From Nocardioides marinus (GTDB taxonomy: Bacteria; Actinomycetota; Actinomycetes; Propionibacteriales; Nocardioidaceae), in NCBI RefSeq assembly GCF_013408145.1, contig NZ_JACBZI010000001.1, positions 620,001-684,000 of the forward strand: 64,000 bases of DNA. The letters run 5' to 3'. A program made the translations under genes and the position numbers. Of this stretch, positions 47,621 through 56,906 are shown one piece after another (positions within the stretch are counted from its first letter, which is position 1; every line of letters begins with the position of its first letter). The notes below the pieces were generated by a model. It was not told the DNA's origin and made no database searches. It worked only from the letters and a program-made list of their open reading frames with translations.

Positions 47621-49195
47621 ATGACGGATGCGCCCGAGCACGACCTGGTCCTCGTCGTCGACTTCGGCGCCCAGTACGCCCAGCTGATCGCGCGCCGCGT
47701 GCGCGAGGCTCGGGTCTACTCCGAGATCGTGCCCCACGACATGCCGGTCGCCGAGATGCTGGCCAAGGGCCCGAAGGCGATCATCCTCTCCGGCGGCCCG
47801 TCCTCGGTGTACGCCGACGGCGCCCCGTCGATCGACCGGGCCATGTTCACCAGCGGGACCCCGGTCTTCGGCATGTGCTACGGCTTCCAGCTGATGGCGC
47901 TCGGGCTGGGCGGCACCGTCGACAACAACGGGGCGCGGGAGTACGGCCGGACCCCGGTCACCATCGGCGAGCACGGCGTGCTCCTCGAGGGTATCCCCGC
48001 CCAGCACAACGTCTGGATGTCGCACGGCGACTCGGTCTCCCAGGCTCCCGAGGGCTTCTCGGTGCTCGCCAGCACCGAGGGCACCCCTGTGGCGGCGTTC
48101 GAGAACGTCGAGGCCGGGTTCGCCGGGGTGCAGTGGCACCCGGAGGTGATGCACTCCGAGCACGGCCAGCGCATCCTCGAGCACTTCCTCTGGAACATCG
48201 CCAAGTGCGCCCCCACCTGGACCATCGGCAACATCGCCGAGGAGCAGGTCGAGCGGGTCCGCGCGCAGATCGGGGAGACCGGCCGCGCGATCTGCGGCCT
48301 CTCCGGCGGTGTTGACTCCGCGGTGGCCGGCGCGATCGTCGCGAAGGCGATCGGGGAGCGGCTCACCTGCGTCTACGTCGACCACGGGCTGATGCGCAAG
48401 GGCGAGTCCGAGCAGGTCGAGCGCGACTTCGTCGCGGCCACCGGCGCGAAGCTGGTCGTCGTCGATGCGGAGAAGCAGTTCCTCGACGCGCTGGCCGGCG
48501 TCAGCGACCCCGAGACCAAGCGCAAGATCATCGGCCGGGAGTTCATCCGCACCTTCGAGGCCGCCCAGTCCGACATCATCGAGGCTGCCCCCGAGGGCAC
48601 CACCGTCGGCTTCCTGGTGCAGGGCACGCTCTACCCCGACGTGGTCGAGTCCGGCCACGGTGCCGGCGCGGCCACCATCAAGAGCCACCACAACGTGGGC
48701 GGCCTGCCCGAGGACATCGAGTTCGAGCTCGTCGAGCCGCTGCGCACCCTGTTCAAGGACGAGGTCCGCGCGGTGGGTGCCCAGCTCGGCCTGCCCGACG
48801 TCATCGTCCAGCGCCAGCCCTTCCCCGGCCCGGGCCTGGGCATCCGCATCATCGGCGAGGTGACCCGCGAGCGGCTCGACATCCTGCGCGAGGCCGACGC
48901 CATCGCCCGCGAGGAGATGACCCGCGCCGGCCTCGACCACGACATCTGGCAGATGCCGGTCGTGCTGCTCGCCGACGTCCGCAGCGTCGGCGTCCAGGGC
49001 GACGGCCGCACCTACGGCCACCCGGTGGTCCTGCGGCCGGTCACCTCCGAGGACGCCATGACCGCCGACTGGGCGCGCCTGCCCTACGAGGTGCTGGAGC
49101 GGATCTCGACCCGCATCACCAACGAGGTGCCCGAGGTCAACCGGGTCACCGTCGACATCACCAGCAAGCCGCCGGGCACCATCGAGTGGGAGTGA
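47621..49195 (+). CDS. guaA: GMP synthase (glutamine-hydrolysing)
   Basis: 524 residues from ATG 47621. It amidates XMP to GMP. Glutaminase domain (~8-205) with nucleophile Cys86 in FGMCYGFQ and the His/Glu pair in QWHPEV; ATP-pyrophosphatase loop [11 protein letters not shown]-terminal GMPS dimer domain ending [18 protein letters not shown]. Canonical length. Together with guaB and guaB3 it completes guanine nucleotide synthesis in this window. Confidence 0.97.
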   Translation: MTDAPEHDLVLVVDFGAQYAQLIARRVREARVYSEIVPHDMPVAEMLAKGPKAIILSGGPSSVYADGAPSIDRAMFTSGTPVFGMCYGFQLMALGLGGTVDNNGAREYGRTPVTIGEHGVLLEGIPAQHNVWMSHGDSVSQAPEGFSVLASTEGTPVAAFENVEAGFAGVQWHPEVMHSEHGQRILEHFLWNIAKCAPTWTIGNIAEEQVERVRAQIGETGRAICGLSGGVDSAVAGAIVAKAIGERLTCVYVDHGLMRKGESEQVERDFVAATGAKLVVVDAEKQFLDALAGVSDPETKRKIIGREFIRTFEAAQSDIIEAAPEGTTVGFLVQGTLYPDVVESGHGAGAATIKSHHNVGGLPEDIEFELVEPLRTLFKDEVRAVGAQLGLPDVIVQRQPFPGPGLGIRIIGEVTRERLDILREADAIAREEMTRAGLDHDIWQMPVVLLADVRSVGVQGDGRTYGHPVVLRPVTSEDAMTADWARLPYEVLERISTRITNEVPEVNRVTVDITSKPPGTIEWE

Positions 49196-49198
49196 CTC

Positions 49199-50728
49199 CT
49201 ACCAGGGCGCCTTGACGTAGTCCTTGAGGAAGCAGCCGAAGAGGTCCTCGCCGGCCTCGCCGCGCACGATCGGGTCGTAGACCCGGGCGGCGCCGTCGAC
49301 GAGGTCGAGCGGGGCGTGCCAGCCCTCGGCGGCGATGCGCAGCTTCTCCTGGTGCGGGCGCTCGTCGGTGATCCAGCCGGTGTCCACGGCGGTCATCAGG
49401 ATCCGGTCGGTCTCGAACATCTCCTCGGCCGAGGTCCGGGTGAGCATGTTGAGCGAGGCCTTGGCCATGTTGGTGTGCGGGTGTCCGGCGCCCTTGTAGC
49501 GCCGCCCGCCGAACTGGCCCTCCATCGCGCTGACGTTGACGACGTACGCGCGGCGCGCACCGCGGGCGACCGCCGCGCGCATCGCCGGGCGCAGCCGGGA
49601 GACCAGCAGGAACGGCGCGATCGCGTTGCAGAACTGCACCTCGAGCAGCTCCAAGGGGTCGACCTCGTCGACGACCTGGGTCCAGGAGTTGGTGGTCTGC
49701 AGGTCGGGGAGCAGGCCGCCGGCGTCGACGGCGGTGCCGGCCAGGTGTGCGTCGAGGGAGGCGTGACCGGCCTTGAGCGCCAGGGCGGTGAGGCTGGCGG
49801 CGTTGTGGACCGCCGCGGCGTGCTCCGCGGACTCGCCCTCGTGGTGGGCGACCGCGTGCTCGCGCAGCGCGCCGGTGATGGCGGCGGGGTGCGCCTCGGA
49901 GATCCGGTCGAAGGAGACCATCTCCGGCAGCACGGGCAGGTCCGGCAGCGGGGCGGACTCCATCTCGACGAGCTGGGAGTAGGCGCCCGGGCTGCGGCGG
50001 ACGGTCTGGCAGGCGTTGTTGATCAGGATGTCCAGCGGACCCCCGGCGGCGACGTCGTCGGTCAGCGCGACCACCTGGGTGGGGTCGCGCAGGTCGATAC
50101 CGACCACGGTCAGCCGGTGCAGCCAGTCCGCGGAGTCCTCCATGGCCGCGAACCGGCGTACGGCGTCCTTGGGGAACCGGGTGGTGATCGTCAGGTCCGC
50201 CCCGTCGCGCAGCAGTCGCAGGGCGATGTACATGCCGATCTTGGCGCGGCCGCCCGTGAGCAGGGCCCGCTTCCCGGTGAGGTCGGTGCGCTGGTCGCGC
50301 TTGGCGTGGGAGAAGGCAGCGCAGTCGGGGCACAGCCCGTGGTAGAAGGCGTCGACCAGGGTGTAGTCGCTCTTGCAGATGTAGCAGCCGCGGGCGGTGA
50401 TGAGCTCGCCGGCGTAGGCGCCCTGGGCGGTGGAGACCAGCGGGAGGCCGGCGGTCTCGTCGTCGATGCGCAGGGCCGAGCCGGTCGCGGTCCGCTCCAC
50501 GACGGCGCGGTCGTGGGCGGCACGCTCCGCCCGGAGGGCCGCCCTGCGGGTCTTCTTGATCAGCTTCCACATGTGCCCGGTGGCGTGCTTGACCGTGCGG
50601 ACGTCGGGGTGGTCGGGCGCGAGCAGGTGCAGTTCGGAGAGCACCTTGAGCGTCGTGGCCAGCTCGTCGGGATCGACCCGCTCGAGGTACGTCGCGTCGG
50701 TGGCCGTGGGCTCGGGCGGCTGGGTCAC
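49199..50728 (-). CDS. Zinc-ribbon protein fused to a non-canonical short-chain dehydrogenase
   Basis: 509 residues from GTG 50728; TATGGT lies six bases upstream on the minus strand, suggesting a leaderless start. Residues 1-110 are helical and basic. A zinc-binding knot follows: Cys115, 118, 133 and 136 (CX2C-X14-CX2C). Residues ~150-509 form an SDR Rossmann fold with nucleotide loop ALLTGGRAKIG (155-165), INNA (236-239) and Ser400, but the catalytic YxxxK reads TNMAK (Thr419...Lys423), and ~80 residues are inserted at 250-330. It keeps dinucleotide-binding features but probably not standard SDR chemistry. Function unknown. Confidence 0.8.
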   Translation of the reverse strand: MTQPPEPTATDATYLERVDPDELATTLKVLSELHLLAPDHPDVRTVKHATGHMWKLIKKTRRAALRAERAAHDRAVVERTATGSALRIDDETAGLPLVSTAQGAYAGELITARGCYICKSDYTLVDAFYHGLCPDCAAFSHAKRDQRTDLTGKRALLTGGRAKIGMYIALRLLRDGADLTITTRFPKDAVRRFAAMEDSADWLHRLTVVGIDLRDPTQVVALTDDVAAGGPLDILINNACQTVRRSPGAYSQLVEMESAPLPDLPVLPEMVSFDRISEAHPAAITGALREHAVAHHEGESAEHAAAVHNAASLTALALKAGHASLDAHLAGTAVDAGGLLPDLQTTNSWTQVVDEVDPLELLEVQFCNAIAPFLLVSRLRPAMRAAVARGARRAYVVNVSAMEGQFGGRRYKGAGHPHTNMAKASLNMLTRTSAEEMFETDRILMTAVDTGWITDERPHQEKLRIAAEGWHAPLDLVDGAARVYDPIVRGEAGEDLFGCFLKDYVKAPW

Positions 50729-50753
50729 CGGGTGACCATACGCGGGTCCGCGC

Positions 50754-50783
50754 GTTCGGACATGTTCGGACTTGTTCGGGACG
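50754..50783. promoter_or_regulatory. Three tandem 10-bp direct repeats (candidate operator)
   Basis: GTTCGGACAT (50754-50763), GTTCGGACTT (50764-50773) and GTTCGGGACG (50774-50783) are head-to-tail with exactly one helical-turn spacing. They lie in the 117-bp divergent region between the SDR gene and the HTH-membrane gene. They would place three protein subunits on one DNA face; the adjacent HTH protein is the natural candidate. Confidence 0.65.
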
Positions 50784-50798
50784 GTGGTGCAGAAAACC

Positions 50799-50827
50799 TT
50801 AACCGTGTCGGTGGTCACCTCTATCCT
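50799..50827 (+). promoter_or_regulatory. Promoter of the HTH-membrane fusion gene
   Basis: -35 TTAACC (50799-50804), 17-bp spacer and -10 TATCCT (50822-50827). It starts 15 bp downstream of the direct repeats. Confidence 0.45.
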
Positions 50828-50845
50828 TGCGCCCGTGATGCTCGG

Positions 50846-51820
50846 ATGACGACGTTTGACCAGATCGCGGGGGACCTGCAGGCCCGCCGCGCGGCCGCGG
50901 GGGCGCCGTCGTACGCCGAGATCGCGCTGCGCATCGCCAAGCTCCGCGAGCTCCGCGGAGGGCCCGACGCCCAGTCGCGTCCGGCCCGCACGACCGTCTA
51001 CGACGCCTTCCGCGAGGGCCGTCGCCGGATGGACACCGCGCTCGTGCTCGACATCGTGCGCGCCCTCGGCGCGACGGAGGCCGAGGTGGACGAGTGGGCC
51101 GAGCGCTGCCGCACCGCCCACGCCGGGGCCGCACCGACGCCGGTGAGGGAGCCGGCGCCCGCCCCGGAGCCCGAGCCCGAGCCGGCGCCAGAGCCCCCGC
51201 CGCCGCCCCCGGCACCGCCCACCGTCAACGCCGCCCTGCTGCTGTGCCTGGGCTGCCTGGCGATCAACCTCTTCGGCCGATGGATGGTCAACGTCCTGGA
51301 GATCCCGCTCTACCTCGACATGGTGGGCACCGCCGTGGCCGCGATCATCCTCGGCCCGTGGTGGGGCGCGGGTGTCGGCGTCTCGACCAACTTCCTCGGC
51401 GTCGGGCTCTCGGGCTACGACTCGATCCCGTTCGCGGTCGTCAACGTCGCCGGCGCCCTCGTGTGGGGCTACGGGGTGCGCCGGTTCAAGATGGGCTCGA
51501 CGATCCCGCGGTTCTTCGGGCTCAGCGCCCTCTCGGCGCTGTGCTGCACGCTGTTGGCCGTGCCGATCATCCTGGCGCTCGGGGGCCAGACCGGCAACGG
51601 CGCCGACGACGTGCGGCTGATCATCCAGGACGTCGTGAACTCCCTGTGGCTGGCCGTGGCCAGCTCCAACATCATCACCTCGTTGGCCGACAAGACGATC
51701 TCCGGCGCGGTGGCGCTGCTCGCGGTGGACGTGCTGCCCTGGACGCTCGTGGCCTCGATGCGGCCGCTGATGCCGCTGGCGGGTTCGCGCCCCGAGCCGC
51801 CGGTACGCTCCTCGGCATGA
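50846..51820 (+). CDS. Helix-turn-helix protein fused to a multi-pass membrane domain
   Basis: 324 residues from ATG 50846. Residues 1-92 look like the XRE-type N-terminal domain of actinobacterial regulators (QIAGDLQARRAAAGAPSYAE, then ARTTVYDAFREGRRRMDTAL). A Pro/Glu linker at ~97-126 follows. From ~128 there are five to six helices with GTAVAAIILGPWWGAGVGVS and IPFAVVNVAGALVWGYGVRR, resembling ECF-transporter S components. A membrane-bound transcription factor that senses a small molecule is the simplest reading (inference). Its stop overlaps the next gene's ATG. Confidence 0.75.
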   Translation: MTTFDQIAGDLQARRAAAGAPSYAEIALRIAKLRELRGGPDAQSRPARTTVYDAFREGRRRMDTALVLDIVRALGATEAEVDEWAERCRTAHAGAAPTPVREPAPAPEPEPEPAPEPPPPPPAPPTVNAALLLCLGCLAINLFGRWMVNVLEIPLYLDMVGTAVAAIILGPWWGAGVGVSTNFLGVGLSGYDSIPFAVVNVAGALVWGYGVRRFKMGSTIPRFFGLSALSALCCTLLAVPIILALGGQTGNGADDVRLIIQDVVNSLWLAVASSNIITSLADKTISGAVALLAVDVLPWTLVASMRPLMPLAGSRPEPPVRSSA

Positions 51821-52338
51821 GCAGCCCCCAGGCGCACCTCGTCCTGACCGTCATCGGCGCCGACCGCCCCGGTCTGGTCTCGGCGGTCTCGGGCCCGGTC
51901 GAGCGGCACGGCGGCAGCTGGCAGCGTTCGCAGATGGCCCGCCTGGCCGGGGAGTTCGCCGGCATCGTGCTGGTGACGGTCCCCGAGGCGGCCGTCGGGG
52001 CCCTCGAGGGCGACCTGGCCGGGCTCGCGGCCGACGGCCTGCGTGTCGACGTACGCCGCACGGACGCTCCGTCCGAGGCGGCACCGGCCAGCGTGCAGCT
52101 GCACCTGCTCGGGACCGACCGCCCCGGCATCGTCGCGGAGATCTCGCGCACGATCGCCGCTCACGGGGTCGGCATCGAGAGCCTCACCACCGACCTGCGT
52201 GAGGCGCCGATGGCCGGCGGCCTGCTCTTCGAGGTCGAGGCCGAGCTGAGCGTGCCGGGGGAGTCCGGGCTCGACGAGCTGCGCGCGGCGCTGGAGCAGA
52301 TCGCCGACGAGCTGATGGTCGAGCTCAGCCTCGAGTGA
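51817..52338 (+). CDS. Tandem ACT-domain protein (GcvR-like)
   Basis: 173 residues; ATG overlaps the preceding stop (ATGA). Two ACT domains: LVLTVIGADRPGLVSAVSGP (~8-27) and VQLHLLGTDRPGIVAEISRT (~89-108), with the second ending in an acidic ELMVELSLE. This architecture matches the glycine-cleavage repressor GcvR and related amino-acid sensors that act through protein partners. Coupled to the HTH-membrane gene, it may modulate it. The 3' end overlaps the convergent lapA-type gene by 14 bp. Confidence 0.8.
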   Translation: MSSPQAHLVLTVIGADRPGLVSAVSGPVERHGGSWQRSQMARLAGEFAGIVLVTVPEAAVGALEGDLAGLAADGLRVDVRRTDAPSEAAPASVQLHLLGTDRPGIVAEISRTIAAHGVGIESLTTDLREAPMAGGLLFEVEAELSVPGESGLDELRAALEQIADELMVELSLE

Positions 52339-52660
52339 CCTTGCGGGTGCGTCGGCGCAGCTGGAGGATCCGCAGCGAGCCCGCGGTGGCGGTGAGCAGG
52401 ATGCCGGCCGCGGTGGCGATGAGCAGTGCCACGGCGACCGGGGCCTCGCCCTGGAAGGAGAGGAACCGCACCGTCGTGGTGTCGGTGTTCTGGGCGATGA
52501 AGACGACCAGCAGCACCAGCAGCAGCCCCAGCCCCACGGTGCCCACCCACACCCCGCTGGTGCGGGAGCCGCGCAGCGGGTTGTCCGGCGTCCGGCTCTT
52601 CTCCGGCTCCGGTGTGGTGGACTGGTCAGGGGTCTCGGGCTGCTCGCTCGCGGTGCTCAC
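52325..52660 (-). CDS. LapA-domain (DUF1049) membrane protein
   Basis: 111 residues. A Ser/Thr/Pro/Glu-rich cytoplasmic N-terminus precedes helix ~38-57, the short loop AQNTDTTTVRFLSFQGEAPV characteristic of LapA/DUF1049, and helix ~75-96, with a basic Arg-rich tail. A role in envelope biogenesis is known for the Gram-negative LapA; in actinobacteria its job is unknown. Confidence 0.8.
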   Translation of the reverse strand: MSTASEQPETPDQSTTPEPEKSRTPDNPLRGSRTSGVWVGTVGLGLLLVLLVVFIAQNTDTTTVRFLSFQGEAPVAVALLIATAAGILLTATAGSLRILQLRRRTRKVTRG

Positions 52661-52764
52661 ACCCTCAATCTAGTCCGTCGGTGGGCTGGACCACTTCGCC
52701 CGGATGACGGGACGGCGGGCCGGTTCGCCTGACAGGCGCCGGATCGGCGCTTATCGTTCCTGAT

Positions 52765-52796
52765 GAACCGCTGGCGACCCGAGACGCCAGCGGTTC
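52765..52796 (-). terminator. Terminator hairpin of the F420-type oxidoreductase gene
   Basis: GAACCGCTGGCG (52765-52776) and CGCCAGCGGTTC (52785-52796) give a perfect 12-bp stem with an 8-base loop, one base past the minus-strand stop codon (52798). It lies in the 137-bp gap before the LapA-type gene, which has nothing else obvious. Confidence 0.75.
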
Positions 52797-52797
52797 T

Positions 52798-53670
52798 CTA
52801 CTTTCCCGGCGCCAGCGGGCGCAGCACGTCCTCCGCGAAGCGCTCCAGGCCGTCGAGCTTCTGCTCCAGCCCCACGTCGAGCCCGTGGTAGTAGGCCCAC
52901 GGCATCGTCATCACGTCCGTGACGCCGAGCTCCTCGGCCCGTGCGAACTGCTCGGGGGTGAAGGCGTCGGTCAGGGCGGTGATGACCGAGAAGTCGCGCT
53001 CGTTGCCGGCCTCCTCGCGCATCCGGGCCAGCGTCGTCGCGTGCTCGGCGGCCTCGTCGACGGTGTAGAGGTCGCCGACCCACCCGTCGTGCCGGGCGGC
53101 GCGTCGGAACGCGACCTCGGACAGCCCGCCGACGTACACCGGGATCGGGGCGGTCGGCGTGGGCTCCATGACCATCCTCGGCGCCGAGTAGAAGTCCCCC
53201 TCGAACTCGGTCCACCCGGCCTGCCAGAGGGCCTGCATGAGACGCAGGGCCTCGTCGGTGCGTCGGCCGCGGGTCCCGAAGTCCTGCTCCAGCAGCTCGA
53301 ACTCCTCGCGGCACCAACCGATGCCGACCCCCAGGGCGACCCGGTCACCGGACAGGACGGCGGCGGTGCCGACCGACTTGGCGACCTGGAACGGGTTGCG
53401 GATCGCCGGGACGTAGACGGAGGTGAAGAAGCGCAGCCGCGTCGTCACCGCCGCCAGCGCGCCGATGAGCACCCACGGGTCCGGCCAGGCCGCGTCGCGG
53501 CCCCACCGGCGCTCGCCGTCGGAGGTGTAGGGGTAGGGGGTCTGCAGGGTCTCCAGGTCCACGACGTGGTCCGGGACGGCCATCGCGTGGTAGCCGAGCC
53601 GGTCGGCGGCCTGCGCCAGGACGGGGAGCTCGGTGACCGGGAGGTAGGCGGTGCTGAGGGAGAAGCGCAC
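52798..53670 (-). CDS. Luciferase-like (LLM) F420-dependent oxidoreductase
   Basis: 290 residues. TIM-barrel LLM-class protein: YHAMAVPDHVVDLETLQTPY, TRLRFFTSVYVPAIRNPFQV, RVALGVGIGWCREEFELLEQ and PIPVYVGGLSEVAFRRAARH are typical of the F420-linked branch (family common in mycobacteria, including members in the steroid regulon). The gene starts 18 bp from a perfect palindrome with the KstR consensus, so it is probably co-regulated with 40147-47375. Substrate unknown. Confidence 0.82.
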   Translation of the reverse strand: MRFSLSTAYLPVTELPVLAQAADRLGYHAMAVPDHVVDLETLQTPYPYTSDGERRWGRDAAWPDPWVLIGALAAVTTRLRFFTSVYVPAIRNPFQVAKSVGTAAVLSGDRVALGVGIGWCREEFELLEQDFGTRGRRTDEALRLMQALWQAGWTEFEGDFYSAPRMVMEPTPTAPIPVYVGGLSEVAFRRAARHDGWVGDLYTVDEAAEHATTLARMREEAGNERDFSVITALTDAFTPEQFARAEELGVTDVMTMPWAYYHGLDVGLEQKLDGLERFAEDVLRPLAPGK

Positions 53671-53687
53671 CCCGGCACCCTACTGAT

Positions 53688-53709
53688 GGACTAGAACGCG
53701 TTCTAGTCC
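53688..53709. promoter_or_regulatory. KstR-type operator, 22-bp perfect palindrome
   Basis: GGACTAGAACG (53688-53698) is followed directly by its exact reverse complement CGTTCTAGTCC (53699-53709). The inner TAGAACGCGTTCTA (53692-53705) fits TNNAACNNGTTNNA. It lies between the oxidoreductase start and the stop codon of the upstream gene, and overlaps that stop. Confidence 0.7.
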
Positions 53710-54161
53710 TCCGGGACGACGTGGACGGCCGCCTCCTCGGGGGAGGCCGCGGCGCCGTCGATGCCGACGTCGTCGCCGACGAGGTCCTTCTCGGTGTCCT
53801 CGCCCAGCCCCTGGTCGGGGTCCACGAGCCGACCGGCGCGCTGGTCGCCCACCTCGCCGTCGTCGAGGTCCTCGGTCGGAACGTCGGTGTACGGATCCGG
53901 CTCCGGGACCTCCTGGGCGATCCGCTGGTCGAGGGACTCGCCGGTGGCCTCCTCGTAGGGGGTGTTGCCGTAGCCCTGGCCGGGGGAATACTTCTCCGGC
54001 GGGGAGTAGCCGCGGTCCAGCTCGTCCTCGACGTCGCCCTCGACGTCGGTGAGGTTGTCCAGCCCCACGGGCTGGTCCTCGTCGTCGACGCTGTAGTCGC
54101 CGTAGGTCTCCGCGGCGGTGGTGGCGTCCAGGTCGGTCTCGGTCGGCTCGCTCTGGCTCAT
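53703..54161 (-). CDS. DUF5709-type acidic small protein
   Basis: 152 residues from ATG 54161. Very acidic and probably unstructured: ETYGDYSVDDEDQPVGLDNL, then RGYSPPEKYSPGQGYGNTPY and SLDQRIAQEVPEPDPYTDVP, a pattern characteristic of the actinobacterial DUF5709 family. No enzymatic residues are evident; function unknown. Its stop codon lies inside the KstR palindrome. Confidence 0.75.
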   Translation of the reverse strand: MSQSEPTETDLDATTAAETYGDYSVDDEDQPVGLDNLTDVEGDVEDELDRGYSPPEKYSPGQGYGNTPYEEATGESLDQRIAQEVPEPDPYTDVPTEDLDDGEVGDQRAGRLVDPDQGLGEDTEKDLVGDDVGIDGAAASPEEAAVHVVPED

Positions 54162-54217
54162 GGCCCCAACGTAGGCACGCACACGCGCCGACCGTCCCAC
54201 CCGGTCGGGCCCCTGCG

Positions 54218-54246
54218 TTGACATTAGTTCGACACTCGTACTTAAT
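54218..54246 (+). promoter_or_regulatory. Promoter of xylB with candidate ROK operator
   Basis: -35 TTGACA (54218-54223), 17-bp spacer and -10 CTTAAT (54241-54246), six bases before GTG 54253, so probably leaderless. The spacer and -10 contain imperfect arms CATTAGT and ACTTAATG (one-base slip), a plausible site for the xylose ROK repressor. Confidence 0.55.
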
Positions 54247-54252
54247 GGGGGT

Positions 54253-55644
54253 GTGACGTACGTCATCGGCCTCGACTCCAGCACCCAGTCCTGCACCGGC
54301 GTGCTCGCGGACGCCGCCACGGGAGAGGTGGTCGGGGAGGCCCGGGTGCCGCACCCGACCGGGACGCGGGTGGATCCGCGGGCCTGGCTGCAGGCGGTCG
54401 ACGAGGTGCTGGCCCGTCTCGCGCGCGTCGGCAGGGCGGAGGCCGTGGCCGTGGGCGGACAGCAGCACGGCATGGTCGCCCTGGGCGACGCAGGGGAGCC
54501 GGTCCACGACGCGCTGCTGTGGCACGACACCCGCTCGGCCGCTGCGGCCCGGGCCCTGATCGAGGAGATGGGCGGGGCGCAGGCCTGCGCGGCCGAGGTG
54601 GGCAGCGTCCTCGTCGCGTCCTTCACGGTGACCAAGCTCCGGTGGCTGCGCGACCACGATCCCGCCGCGGCCTCGAGGGTGCGCAGCGTCCTGCTGCCCC
54701 ACGACTACGTCTCCTGGCACCTCTCCGGTCGCCGGGCCGCGCCCTGGACCGACCGCGGCGACGCCTCGGGCACGGGGTACTACGCCACGGGTCGCGGCGA
54801 GTGGCGTCCCGACCTGGCGGCCGCCGCCCTCGGGCACGAGGTCGAGCTGCCGCGCGTCGTCGCTCCCGGCGAGGTCGCCGCGACCACGCCGGACGGGCAG
54901 GCGCTGGCGGCCGGCACCGGGGACAACATGGCCGCCGCCCTCGGCACGGGCCTGCGCCCGGGCGACGTGCTGCTCTCCATCGGCACCTCCGGCGTCGCCT
55001 CCACCGTGAGCCCGCACCCCGTCGCCGACGGCACCGGCACCGTCACCGGCTTCGCCGCCGCCGACGGCGGCTTCCTGCCCATGGTCACGACGATGAACGC
55101 CGCCCGGATCCTCGACCTCCAGGCCGCCTGGTTGGGCACCGACCACGCCGGCCTCGCCGCCCTCGCCCTGGAGTCCTCCCCGGGCGCCGGTGGCGCGGTG
55201 CTGCTGCCCTACTACGCCGGGGAGCGCACGCCGAACCGTCCGGACGCCGTGGGCACCTGGACCGGCCTCACCACGACCACCACCCGCGCCGACCTCGCGC
55301 GGGCGGCCGTCGAGGCGCTCTCGTGCAGCCTCGCCGACGCCGTGGACCACCTGCGGGCCCACACCGGCGAGTCCGGTGGCCGCGTCCTGCTGGTCGGCGG
55401 TGCCGCGCGCAGCCCCGCCGTGCAGCGAGTGCTGCCCGGCGTCCTGGGAGCCAGCGTCGAGCTGCCGCCCCCGGCGGAGTACGTCGCCCTCGGGGCCGCG
55501 CGCCAGGCTGCGTGGGCGCTGTCCGGGGCCCCGACCCCACCTGCCTGGGAGCTGCCCGGCACGCAGCTGCTCGAGGCACCCGCCACCCCCGAGGTCCGCG
55601 AGCGCTACGCGACGCTGCGCGACCGGACCTCGGACTGGACCTGA
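54253..55644 (+). CDS. xylB: Xylulokinase
   Basis: 463 residues from GTG 54253. It phosphorylates D-xylulose. FGGY kinase fold: [17 protein letters not shown] at the N-terminus, WHDTRSA substrate segment, [20 protein letters not shown] and SIGTSG phosphate loop, and [20 protein letters not shown] as the second ATP motif. It heads the plus-strand xylB-xylA-ROK unit. Confidence 0.93.
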   Translation: MTYVIGLDSSTQSCTGVLADAATGEVVGEARVPHPTGTRVDPRAWLQAVDEVLARLARVGRAEAVAVGGQQHGMVALGDAGEPVHDALLWHDTRSAAAARALIEEMGGAQACAAEVGSVLVASFTVTKLRWLRDHDPAAASRVRSVLLPHDYVSWHLSGRRAAPWTDRGDASGTGYYATGRGEWRPDLAAAALGHEVELPRVVAPGEVAATTPDGQALAAGTGDNMAAALGTGLRPGDVLLSIGTSGVASTVSPHPVADGTGTVTGFAAADGGFLPMVTTMNAARILDLQAAWLGTDHAGLAALALESSPGAGGAVLLPYYAGERTPNRPDAVGTWTGLTTTTTRADLARAAVEALSCSLADAVDHLRAHTGESGGRVLLVGGAARSPAVQRVLPGVLGASVELPPPAEYVALGAARQAAWALSGAPTPPAWELPGTQLLEAPATPEVRERYATLRDRTSDWT

Positions 55645-55735
55645 GCAGGACTCCGACGAGGGCCTGACCGGCCCACGCCCCGCCGCCACCACCATCACCG
55701 CCACCCTCACCGACACGACCACGAGACGAGGAACC

Positions 55736-56902
55736 ATGCCACTCCAGATCCCCGCACCCACGCCCGAGGACAAGTTCTCCTTCGGCCTGTGGACCATCGG
55801 CTACGTCGGCCGCGACCCCTTCGGTGAGGCCACCCGCCCGGCCATGGACCCGGTCCACGCCCTCGAGCGCCTGGCCGAGCTCGGCGCCTACGGCGTGAAC
55901 TTCCACGACGACGACCTGATCCCGTTCGGCGCCGACGACGCCACGCGCGGGCAGATCCTCGACCGGTTCCGCCAGGGGCTGGCCCAGACCGGCCTGGTCG
56001 TCACCACCGCCACCACCAACCTGTTCAGCCACCCCGTCTTCAAGGACGGCGCCTTCACCTCCAACAACCGCGAGGTGCGCCGCTTCGCCCTGCGCAAGGT
56101 GATGCGCAACCTCGACCTGGCCGCCGAGCTCGGTGCTCAGACCTACGTCTGCTGGGGCGGCCGCGAGGGTGCCGAGCACGGCGCGTCCAAGGACGTCGCC
56201 TCCGCCCTGGACCGCTACCGGGAGGCCTTCGACGTCCTCGGCGAGTACGTCGTCGACCAGGGCTACGACCTGCGCTTCGCCATCGAGCCCAAGCCCAACG
56301 AGCCCCGCGGCGACATCCTGCTGCCCACCGTCGGCCACGCGCTGGCCTTCATCGAGACCCTCGAGCGACCCGAACTGGTCGGGCTCAACCCCGAGGTCGG
56401 GCACGAGGAGATGGCCGGCCTCAACGCCGCGCACGGCTACGCCCAGGCGATGTGGCAGGGCAAGCTGTTCCACATCGACCTCAACGGCCAGCACGGTCCC
56501 CGCTTCGACCAGGACCTGCGCTTCGGCGCCGGCAACGTCCGCGGAGCTTTCTGGGTCGTGGACACCCTGCTCTCGGGCGGGTACGACGGTCCCGTGCACT
56601 TCGACTACAAGCCCTCGCGCACCGAGGACGAGCACGGCGTGTGGGCGACCGCGCAGGCGTGCATGACCAACTACCTCGTGCTGCGCGAGAAGGCCCGAGC
56701 CTTCCGTGCCGACCCCGAGGTGCAGGCGGCGCTGGAGAAGGCCGAGCTGCCCGAGCTGGCGCGGCCGACGCTCGCCGAGGGCGAGACCTGGCGCTCGCTG
56801 GCCGGCGACCCGGCCCCGGACGTCGAGGCGCTCGGCGCCCGCGACACCGGCCTGGAGGTGCTCGACCAGCTCGCGCTGGAGCACCTGTACGGCGTGCGCT
56901 GA
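55736..56902 (+). CDS. xylA: D-xylose isomerase
   Basis: 388 residues from ATG 55736 (GAGACGAGGA just upstream serves as ribosome site), the usual actinobacterial length. It converts xylose to xylulose. Motifs: [26 protein letters not shown] (catalytic His), [30 protein letters not shown] (metal Glu/Asp) and [24 protein letters not shown]. All metal ligands appear intact. 91 bp after xylB and 4 bp before the ROK regulator. Confidence 0.97.
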   Translation: MPLQIPAPTPEDKFSFGLWTIGYVGRDPFGEATRPAMDPVHALERLAELGAYGVNFHDDDLIPFGADDATRGQILDRFRQGLAQTGLVVTTATTNLFSHPVFKDGAFTSNNREVRRFALRKVMRNLDLAAELGAQTYVCWGGREGAEHGASKDVASALDRYREAFDVLGEYVVDQGYDLRFAIEPKPNEPRGDILLPTVGHALAFIETLERPELVGLNPEVGHEEMAGLNAAHGYAQAMWQGKLFHIDLNGQHGPRFDQDLRFGAGNVRGAFWVVDTLLSGGYDGPVHFDYKPSRTEDEHGVWATAQACMTNYLVLREKARAFRADPEVQAALEKAELPELARPTLAEGETWRSLAGDPAPDVEALGARDTGLEVLDQLALEHLYGVR

Positions 56903-56906
56903 CGGC

